Shown here in pieces: positions 1 to 5,239 of a stretch of DNA of 5,239 nt; position 1 is the stretch's first letter, and every line of letters starts with the position of its first letter. The translations under genes and the position numbers were made by a program. Origin of the DNA: Betaproteobacteria bacterium (GTDB lineage Bacteria > Pseudomonadota > Gammaproteobacteria > Burkholderiales > SG8-41); NCBI GenBank assembly GCA_021414185.1, contig JAIOOZ010000007.1:1-5239 (forward strand), given 5' to 3'. The notes under the pieces are model-generated. The model made no database searches. It saw only the letters and a list, made by a program, of their open reading frames with translations, and was not told the origin of the DNA.

Positions 1-86
1 GCTGGAAAACCCGGTGGATTAGTCCGCAGGGCAGGTAGAATTGCGCAAGCGCATGTCGTAAAAACATAAACGATGCGGAGGAGAAT
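1..86 (+). other. Leader upstream of the tct operon
   Basis: This is non-coding sequence ahead of tctC as far as can be seen. One forward frame reads LENPVD and stops at TAG (20-22). That could be the tail of an upstream gene, but six codons cannot establish it. A perfect inverted repeat, TGCGC-AA-GCGCA, lies at 42-53 and could be an operator half-site pair or chance in GC-rich DNA. No convincing -35/-10 pair is visible, so the operon promoter may lie before the window. Confidence 0.4.
77..83 (+). promoter_or_regulatory. Strong ribosome binding site of tctC
   Basis: GGAGGAG lies just before ATG 87; the GGAGG core leaves a 5-base spacer. It is a near-consensus Shine-Dalgarno sequence and fixes the tctC start. 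It is the strongest ribosome binding site in the window, which fits the excess of binding protein over membrane subunits usually needed in such transporters. Confidence 0.85.
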
Positions 87-1058
87 ATGCAAAGGAGCCT
101 GATAGCGGCGGTGCTGGCGATGGTTTGCGTGCCGGCGTTCGTGCAGGACGTTTATCCATCCCGGCCGATCACCATGATTGTCCCGTTTCCGCCCGGCGGC
201 GTCGCCGACATCACCGGCCGGCCCACCGCCATCGCGCTCGAAAAAATCCTCAAGCAACCCGTGGCGCTGTCGAACCGGCCCGGTGCCGGTGGCGCGGTGG
301 GCAATGCGCTGGTCGCCAATGCCAAGCCCGACGGTTATACCGTGCTGATGGCGCTGTCGAGCATTTCGGTCATTCCCGAAGCCGACAAATTGTTCGACCG
401 CAAGCCTGCATACACGCTCGACCAGTTGATGCCCGTCGCGTTGATTTCCGCGGACCCGACCATCCTCGTCGTGCATCCTTCGCTGCCGGTCAAGTCGCTG
501 AAGGAATTGATCGCGCTGGCGAAAGCGAAAGCGGGGCAGATGTCGTTTTCCACCTCCGGCGTCTACGGCGCGCTGCACCTGCCGATGGAAATGTTCCTGC
601 ACGCCACCAAACTCAAGATGCGCGCCGTGCACACGACCGGCGGCGGGCCTGCGATCACCATATTGCTCGGCGGGCACGTCGAAATGACGGTCGGCGGGCC
701 GGCGGCGATCGCCAGCCACGTCAACGCGGGCAAGTTGCGACCTATCGTCGGTTGGGGCGCCAAGCGCCATGAAGCGTATCCGGACGTGCCCACTTTCAAG
801 GAACTCGGCTACGACATCGAGTACTACATCTGGGCCGGCATGTTCCTGCCCAAAGGCACGCCGGACGCCGTGGTGAAAGTGCTGCGCGACGCGACGCGCA
901 AAGCGGTCGACGATGCCGACTTCAAATCGACCATGGCCAAGGTCAACTCACCGGTGCAGTATCTGGACGCGCCCGAGTTCGCAAAATACTGGATGAATGA
1001 CGCGAAGCGCCTCGCCGAGGTAGTCAAGGTCGTCGGCAAGGTTGACGAGAAGAAATGA
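87..1058 (+). CDS. tctC: Bug-family TTT transporter solute-binding protein (TctC-like)
   Basis: This is the periplasmic binding protein of a tripartite tricarboxylate transporter. It captures a solute and hands it to the TctA/TctB membrane pair. The 323-residue length is normal for the Bug family. A signal peptide spans about residues 1-17 (hydrophobic LIAAVLAMVCV), with VPA|F as a possible signal peptidase I site. The mature start YPSRPIT is typical of the family. The first ligand-loop motif VPFPPGG is at 32-38, with Asp41 and Arg45 following. NRPGAGG is at 63-69 and PDGYT at 81-85, all family hallmarks. A later stretch, YPDVPTFKELGYD, is also characteristic. The start is set by the GGAGGAG site. 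The stop overlaps the tctB start (ATGA). Bug ligands include citrate, other di- and tricarboxylates, aromatic acids, amino acids and nicotinate-type compounds, so the substrate is unassigned. The family call is secure; the symbol denotes the role only. Confidence 0.95.
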   Translation: MQRSLIAAVLAMVCVPAFVQDVYPSRPITMIVPFPPGGVADITGRPTAIALEKILKQPVALSNRPGAGGAVGNALVANAKPDGYTVLMALSSISVIPEADKLFDRKPAYTLDQLMPVALISADPTILVVHPSLPVKSLKELIALAKAKAGQMSFSTSGVYGALHLPMEMFLHATKLKMRAVHTTGGGPAITILLGGHVEMTVGGPAAIASHVNAGKLRPIVGWGAKRHEAYPDVPTFKELGYDIEYYIWAGMFLPKGTPDAVVKVLRDATRKAVDDADFKSTMAKVNSPVQYLDAPEFAKYWMNDAKRLAEVVKVVGKVDEKK

Positions 1059-1543
1059 CCAATGCATCGCAGCCGGCGGCGGACGCCGCGCCGTCGCGCG
1101 GGCTGCGCAGCGACTGGCTGTCCGGCGCCGTTCTGATCCTGGTGGCGTTGGCGGTCGCGTGGGAGAACCGCGTGTTCCCGACCGGCTCGCTGGCCGAGCC
1201 GGGGCCCGGATATGTGCCTTTGCTGTTTGCCGCCGCGCTCGGCTGTTTCGGGCTGCTCATCATGCTGCGCGGCAGCGCTTCGCCATTGTTGAATACCATA
1301 GACTGGACTGAAAGCCGCCGCGGGTTGGTGCTGCTGGTGGCATGCGGGGTGGCGGTCTTCGCGCTGGAACGCATCGGCTACCGCCTGACCATGATCGCAC
1401 TCCTCGTGTTCCTGCTTGGCGTCGTCGAGCGCAAGCGTCCGCTGCCGACGCTCGCGGTGGCGCTGGGCTTCGCGTTTGCTTCGCATTACCTGTTCGCGAC
1501 CCTGCTTAAAGTCCAGTTGCCGCGCGGTCCCTGGGGGTTTTGA
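1055..1543 (+). CDS. tctB: TTT transporter small membrane subunit (TctB-like)
   Basis: This is a 162-residue inner-membrane protein, the small and poorly conserved subunit of the TTT transporter, which partners with TctA. After a polar N-terminus (1-20), hydrophobic segments lie near residues 21-36, 53-71, 90-105, 111-124 and 131-151, giving four or five membrane spans. The PGPGYVP motif at 49-55 before the second segment and the LKVQLPRGP ending (151-159) match the TctB pattern. ATG 1055 overlaps the tctC stop by four bases, and a purine-rich GACGAGAAGAA precedes it, so translation is probably coupled to tctC. The stop TGA (1541-1543) shares one base with the tctA start. Position between tctC and tctA and size support the assignment as much as sequence does, because this subunit diverges strongly. 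Confidence 0.9.
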   Translation: MTNASQPAADAAPSRGLRSDWLSGAVLILVALAVAWENRVFPTGSLAEPGPGYVPLLFAAALGCFGLLIMLRGSASPLLNTIDWTESRRGLVLLVACGVAVFALERIGYRLTMIALLVFLLGVVERKRPLPTLAVALGFAFASHYLFATLLKVQLPRGPWGF

Positions 1544-3063
1544 TGGAAGGGGTCATCAACAATCTGTTGCTTGGTTTTTCGGTTGCGTTGACGCCGTCGG
1601 TGCTGGCTTATGCATTCGCCGGCTGCGTGATCGGCACGCTGGTAGGCATGTTGCCGGGGCTCGGGCCGCTCGCGGGCATCAGCCTGCTGCTGCCGGCGAC
1701 TTTCGGACTCAATCCGATCGTCGCCATCGTGCTGCTCTCGGGTGTTTATTACGGCGCGATGTACGGCGGTTCGACCACTTCCATCCTGATGCGCATTCCG
1801 GGAGAGGCCGCATCGGTGATGACGTGCGTCGATGGCTATGCGATGACGCAACGCGGGCGGGCAGGGCCGGCGCTGGCCATTGCAGCCATCGGTTCGTTCG
1901 TCGCCGGTACTTTGTCGGTGGTTGCGCTGATGTTTCTGGCGCCGACACTGGCTGCGTTCGCGTTGCGTTTCGGCCCGCCCGAATACACTGCATTGCTGCT
2001 GATGGGATTCCTCGTGCTGTCGTACATGAGCAGCGGCTCCATGCCCAAGACACTCGCGATGGCGGTGGTGGGGCTTTTGCTCGGCATGATAGGCATAGAC
2101 GCGATGAGCGGTTACACGCGCTTCAACTATGGCGTGATCGAGCTGGGCGACGGTATCGGTATCGTGCCGGTGGCGGTGGGATTGTTCGGACTGTCCGAAA
2201 TCCTGCTGACGGCGGGGCAGGCGACGCCGCCGGCAATTCAGCGGCCGAGTTTGCGTCAGTTGATTCCGTCGGGCGAGGAAATGCGTTTGTCGGTCGGGCC
2301 GATCGCGCGCGGCAGCCTCATCGGCTTCATGATCGGCATCATTCCCGGTTCGGCGCATGTCATCTCGTCTTTCGTGTCGTACGGCCTAGAGCGCCGCATG
2401 TCGAAGCACCCGGAGCGTTTCGGCAACGGCGCGATCGAAGGCGTCGCGGGCCCCGAATCCGCCAACAACGCGGCCGCAACGGGCGCGTTCGTGCCTATGC
2501 TGGCACTCGGCATCCCTACCGGCCCGATCACCGCCGTCATGCTCGCTGCTCTGATGGTGCACGGCATCGCGCCGGGCCCGCTGCTGATCGCGCAGGAGCC
2601 GAAATTGTTCTGGGGATTCGTCGCCAGCATGTACGTCGGCAACGTCGTGCTGCTGATACTCAACCTGCCGCTGGTGGGCCTCTTCGTCAACCTGCTGCGC
2701 ATCCCGTATTCGTATCTCTATCCGGCCATCCTCTGCTTTTGCATATTGGGGGTGTATTCGGTCAGCAACAGTGTGGTCGACGTGTGGATCATGATCGCCA
2801 TGGGCGCGTTCGGTTATGTGCTGCGCAAGTTCAATTACGATCTGGCGCCGATTGCGCTCGGTTTGATCCTGGCGCCCATGCTTGAACTGTCGGTGCGCCA
2901 GTCGCTCGCCATGTCGGGCGGCAGCTACGGCATATTTTTCGACCGGCCGATCGCGGTCGCGATGTTCGTGGCCGCGGCGGTGCTGGTGCTGCTGGCGTTA
3001 AAACCGCTCGTCTTTCGCAGCAAGGACTGGCGCGAGAAAGTCGGTCTCGAAGATCAGGCCTAG
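1543..3063 (+). CDS. tctA: TTT transporter large membrane subunit (TctA)
   Basis: This is the 506-residue permease subunit that carries out solute uptake across the inner membrane, driven by an ion gradient, with TctB and the binding protein. It is a full-length family member, hydrophobic throughout with about ten to twelve membrane spans. Conserved blocks seen are LPGLGP (37-42), YYGAMYGGSTTSIL (69-82), PGEAASVMTC-DGY (86-99), GIIPGSAH (265-272), HPERFG-GAIEGVAGPESANN (289-309) and LGIPTGP (322-328). GSYGIFFDRPI lies near the C-terminus. The two PG-containing blocks sit in the two halves of the protein, as expected for its internal duplication. ATG 1543 is preferred: it overlaps the tctB stop as TGATG and has a G-rich stretch (GGGGG, 1533-1537) upstream. 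A TTG at 1540 would add one residue. No frameshift or lost motif is seen. Confidence 0.96.
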   Translation: MEGVINNLLLGFSVALTPSVLAYAFAGCVIGTLVGMLPGLGPLAGISLLLPATFGLNPIVAIVLLSGVYYGAMYGGSTTSILMRIPGEAASVMTCVDGYAMTQRGRAGPALAIAAIGSFVAGTLSVVALMFLAPTLAAFALRFGPPEYTALLLMGFLVLSYMSSGSMPKTLAMAVVGLLLGMIGIDAMSGYTRFNYGVIELGDGIGIVPVAVGLFGLSEILLTAGQATPPAIQRPSLRQLIPSGEEMRLSVGPIARGSLIGFMIGIIPGSAHVISSFVSYGLERRMSKHPERFGNGAIEGVAGPESANNAAATGAFVPMLALGIPTGPITAVMLAALMVHGIAPGPLLIAQEPKLFWGFVASMYVGNVVLLILNLPLVGLFVNLLRIPYSYLYPAILCFCILGVYSVSNSVVDVWIMIAMGAFGYVLRKFNYDLAPIALGLILAPMLELSVRQSLAMSGGSYGIFFDRPIAVAMFVAAAVLVLLALKPLVFRSKDWREKVGLEDQA

Positions 3064-3074
3064 GTGCAGGCCTG
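3055..3074 (+). repeat. Repeated CAGGCCT forming a stem-loop at the tctA stop
   Basis: CAGGCCT occurs at 3055-3061 and again at 3067-3073. Because AGGCCT is self-complementary, the two copies can pair as a 7-bp stem (3055-3061 with 3068-3074) around the 6-base loop AGGTGC. The tctA stop TAG (3061-3063) starts at the loop edge. There is no T-run after it, so it is not a standard intrinsic terminator. The AGGTG in the loop may serve as a ribosome binding site for GTG 3075. Formation of the structure in RNA is inferred. Confidence 0.4.
3062..3066 (+). promoter_or_regulatory. Possible ribosome binding site for the CHASE sensor gene
   Basis: AGGTG sits 8 bases before GTG 3075 and overlaps the tctA stop codon. 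It is the only recognisable Shine-Dalgarno-like sequence in front of any candidate start of the sensor gene. The alternative start, GTG 3156, is preceded by AACAATAGCGTTCCC, with no purine-rich core. This favours 3075 but does not settle it. Confidence 0.4.
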
Positions 3075-5239
3075 GTGGGCACACGCGCCGTTTTGCCGGC
3101 GTGGACGGCGCGCCAACTGGACTACCAGGCCGGTGCGCGCAACAATAGCGTTCCCGTGCGCCTGAATTTAACCAAAGTCGTCAACCGCCCGTGGCTGCCG
3201 TGGGCAATCCTGGTGGCGGGCGTGCTTGCGTCGTTCGTAGTGTTTCACGCGTTCAAAGCGCGCGTGGATGCCGATGCCAAAATGAATTTCGACAACGACG
3301 TGCGGGAACTCAGCCGGACGGTCGAATCGCGGATCTGGTCTTACTACGACGTGCTATACGGCCTGCGCGGGTTATTCCAGGGCTCGCGCGAAGTCGACCG
3401 CGCCGAATTCCGCAAATACTACGAGACGCTCAACCTGCCGTCGCGTTATCCTGGTTTCCAGGGGCTGAATTTCGCCCGCTATGTGCGCGGCGGCGAGCGC
3501 GCGGCGTTCGAGCGGCGGTTGCGGCAGGAGACCAGCGCCCTCAGCGGTTACCCCGATTTTCAGATCAGGCCGCCGGGGCAGCGCGACGAATATTACGTCG
3601 TCGAATATATCGAGCCGTTCGCCGCCAATCGCACCGGCGTAGGTCTCGACCTGCTCGGCGATATTTCCCGCCGCCCGTCGCTGGAGCAGGCGCGTGACTC
3701 CGGAGAGATCACCGCGTCCGGGCGCTATGTATTCACGCGTGTGGAGTTGCGTGATCAGGTGGGGTTCTCGCTGCGCATTCCGCTTTACCGCAACGGCATG
3801 CCGCTGACGACCGTCGATGAGCGGCGGCGGGCCTTGGTCGGCTTGCTGGGTGCTGCCTTCGTCGTCAAGCCGCTGGTCGAAAGCGCGCTGCCGCAGAAGA
3901 CGCTGCGCCATATCCGCCTGCAGATTTTCGACGCCGGGCGCGCGGACGCGCCGCCAACCGAGGCCGCCGAGCCCCAATACAATCTGCTCTATGACAGCGC
4001 GGACAGTGCGGACAGCGCCGAGGCCGCGCCGCGCGGGTTCTCGCTGCCGCGCGCATCGCGCCTGGCGGACCGTATCAGCCTCAATATCGGCGGGCGGTTG
4101 TGGGACGCGCGGGTAACCGAGTTGAACGGCTACACCGACAAAATCGACCAGTGGCTGCCGCTGATCGTGCTGGCGGGCGGCATCGTGACCAGCCTGCTGT
4201 TTTTTGCGCTGGTGCGCGCGCTGGCCGCCATCGGCACCAAGGCCGTCAAGCTTGCCAACCAGATGACGGAAGAGCTGCACGACAGCAATCAGCGTTTTCG
4301 CGATCTGGCGCAATTGTCTTCCGACTGGTTCTGGGAGCAGGACGCTGAATTCCGCTTCACCGAGATGTCGAGCGGTCTCGATCAGCAGACCGGCATGATT
4401 TCCACCTCGACGCTCGGCAAGACACGCTGGGAATTGCCCATAGTGGTAACCGATGAGGCGCAGTGGCGGCAGCATCGCGAGTTGCTCGCGCAGCACCGCC
4501 CGTTCCGCGATTTCGAGTATCAGATGGACGTCGACGGCGTGCGCCACTGGTTCAGCATCAGCGGCAATCCGCTGTTCCGCGCGGACGGCGAATTCCGCGG
4601 CTACCGCGGCACCGGCAAGGATGTGACGGAGCAAAAGAGGGTCGAGAAGCGCCTGCTCATCGAACACACGGTGACGAGCATCCTGGCGACATCGAACACT
4701 GTCGAGCAGGCGATCGCGGGTGTGCTCGAATCATTCTGCAAAACGCTCGACTGGACGTGCGCCGCCTATTGGGCGCGGGACAGCGAGACCGACACGGTTG
4801 CCTGCTTGCAGCGCTACTCCAGTTTGTCGATGGAAGGCGAGGCCATGGTGGAATTCGCGCGCGGCGGCGGCACGGTTTCCAGCAACGGCCTGTTGAGCCG
4901 GGTGTGGCGCAGCGGCGAACCGGTGTGGATTGCCGATTTACTGAATGACAGGACTTTCATGCGCCGCGCGGCGGCGGCGAAACTCAACCTGCGCAGCGCG
5001 TTCGCGTTCCCGGTGACGGTCGGCGAGCGGCTGGTCGGCATCATCGAATTTTATTGTGGCGACCTGCGCAAACCCGACGATTCTTCACTGCTGCTCGGCC
5101 GCGCGCTGGGCAGCCAGATCGGCCAGTTCATGGCGCGCAAAGGCGCCGAGCAGGACCTGCGTTTCGTCGCCGCGCACGATCCGCTGACCGGTTTGCCGAA
5201 CCGCACGACGTTCAATGAACGGGTCGCCCACGCGCTGGC
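3075..5239 (+). CDS. CHASE-PAS-GAF-GGDEF membrane sensor, probable diguanylate cyclase (3' partial)
   Basis: This is a membrane-bound sensor predicted to make or turn over cyclic-di-GMP; 721 codons are visible and the C-terminus is missing. Numbering is from GTG 3075. A first membrane span lies at about 40-61. An extracytoplasmic CHASE domain follows (about 70-310), with YPGFQG (125-130), EYIEPF (177-182) and GLDLLGD (190-196). A second span is at 360-383. A PAS domain (about 405-520) begins after a short helical linker, contains SSDWFWEQD, and ends in GTGKDVTEQK. A GAF domain (about 530-690) contains GLLSRVW (605-611) and GSQIGQF (679-685). The last residues, DPLTGLPNR (702-710), are the conserved entry to a GGDEF domain; the active site and any EAL domain lie beyond the window. 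The start is uncertain: GTG 3075 has an AGGTG ribosome site, while GTG 3156 has none but gives the short N-terminus (RLNLTK) more usual before the first span. It is 11 bases after tctA (or 92 from 3156), same strand. Confidence 0.9.
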   Translation, partial: MGTRAVLPAWTARQLDYQAGARNNSVPVRLNLTKVVNRPWLPWAILVAGVLASFVVFHAFKARVDADAKMNFDNDVRELSRTVESRIWSYYDVLYGLRGLFQGSREVDRAEFRKYYETLNLPSRYPGFQGLNFARYVRGGERAAFERRLRQETSALSGYPDFQIRPPGQRDEYYVVEYIEPFAANRTGVGLDLLGDISRRPSLEQARDSGEITASGRYVFTRVELRDQVGFSLRIPLYRNGMPLTTVDERRRALVGLLGAAFVVKPLVESALPQKTLRHIRLQIFDAGRADAPPTEAAEPQYNLLYDSADSADSAEAAPRGFSLPRASRLADRISLNIGGRLWDARVTELNGYTDKIDQWLPLIVLAGGIVTSLLFFALVRALAAIGTKAVKLANQMTEELHDSNQRFRDLAQLSSDWFWEQDAEFRFTEMSSGLDQQTGMISTSTLGKTRWELPIVVTDEAQWRQHRELLAQHRPFRDFEYQMDVDGVRHWFSISGNPLFRADGEFRGYRGTGKDVTEQKRVEKRLLIEHTVTSILATSNTVEQAIAGVLESFCKTLDWTCAAYWARDSETDTVACLQRYSSLSMEGEAMVEFARGGGTVSSNGLLSRVWRSGEPVWIADLLNDRTFMRRAAAAKLNLRSAFAFPVTVGERLVGIIEFYCGDLRKPDDSSLLLGRALGSQIGQFMARKGAEQDLRFVAAHDPLTGLPNRTTFNERVAHAL
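3084..3103 (+). other. Short GC-rich stem-loop at the operon/sensor junction
   Basis: CGCGCCG (3084-3090) can pair with CGGCGTG (3097-3103), giving seven pairs including one G-T, around the loop TTTTGC. No T-tract follows, so intrinsic termination is unlikely. It could be a weak pause or RNA-stability element. If the sensor starts at GTG 3075 it lies inside the coding region and may have no role. Short hairpins are common by chance in GC-rich DNA. Confidence 0.2.
3993..4019 (+). repeat. Three tandem 9-base units encoding Asp-Ser-Ala
   Basis: GACAGCGCG, GACAGTGCG and GACAGCGCC follow one another in the sensor's reading frame and encode (DSA)x3, then EAAPRG. The repeat falls toward the C-terminal end of the extracytoplasmic region, between IFDAG/YNLLYD and the segment leading to the second membrane span. 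It most likely forms an acidic, flexible surface loop. Units differ by one base each, so the repeat is slightly diverged. Confidence 0.75.

Noticed and set aside
1..22. Tail of an upstream gene ending LENPVD-stop
   Set aside because: Six codons are too few for any coding or family evidence, and other frames are equally possible.
41..70. Possible promoter, TTGCGC (41-46) and CATAAA (65-70), 18-base spacing
   Set aside because: The matches to consensus are weak (3/6 and 4/6), and a transcript from it would begin at about the Shine-Dalgarno sequence itself, leaving almost no leader.
1416..2885. Long forward open frame (about 489 codons) overlapping tctB and tctA in another frame
   Set aside because: Its translation is rich in Arg, Ala, Gly and His with no domain or membrane pattern, while the overlapping frames encode clear TctB and TctA. 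It is a by-product of high GC3.
3084..3103. Intrinsic terminator for the tct operon
   Set aside because: The hairpin is short and followed by GACGGCGCGCC rather than a T-run. The T-run present is in the loop, so it does not fit a rho-independent terminator.
3372..4667. Long reverse-strand open frame (about 431 codons) opposite the sensor gene
   Set aside because: The forward frame carries coherent CHASE, membrane and PAS segments across the whole span. The antisense frame shows no recognisable family and is expected in GC-rich coding DNA.

Overview
The window reads as a chromosomal segment from a high-GC proteobacterium, most likely a betaproteobacterium. Three things suggest this: the GC-rich, GC3-biased codons; a Bug-family solute-binding protein, a family greatly expanded in Burkholderiales and relatives; and a PAS domain with the DWFWEQD / FRFTEMS wording common in betaproteobacterial GGDEF proteins. 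The lineage is an inference; no rRNA, tRNA or other marker gene is present.

Layout, all on the + strand: (1) 1-86 is a short leader with a strong Shine-Dalgarno sequence. (2) 87-3063 is a complete, tightly packed tripartite tricarboxylate transporter (TTT) operon in the order tctC (periplasmic binding protein), tctB (small membrane subunit), tctA (large membrane subunit). The junctions are ATGA (4-base overlap) and TGATG (1-base overlap), so translation is probably coupled. (3) 3064-3155 is a short junction with two small stem-loops and no U-tract terminator. (4) From 3075 (or 3156) to the window end runs a large membrane sensor, CHASE - TM - PAS - GAF - start of GGDEF, cut by the window edge before its catalytic motif.

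Functionally, TctC should capture a carboxylate-type solute in the periplasm and deliver it to TctA/TctB for ion-gradient-driven uptake; the substrate cannot be read from the sequence. The downstream protein should sense an extracytoplasmic signal through CHASE and a cytoplasmic one through PAS and GAF, and act on cyclic-di-GMP. Because it follows tctA on the same strand with no visible terminator, co-transcription with the transporter is possible, which would link solute uptake to c-di-GMP signalling. This is inference from spacing only.

I found no mobile elements, CRISPR arrays, RNA genes or clear horizontal-transfer signs. All the genes belong to known families. The least ordinary points are the operon/sensor junction (overlapping repeats, an uncertain start) and a small in-frame tandem repeat in the CHASE region.
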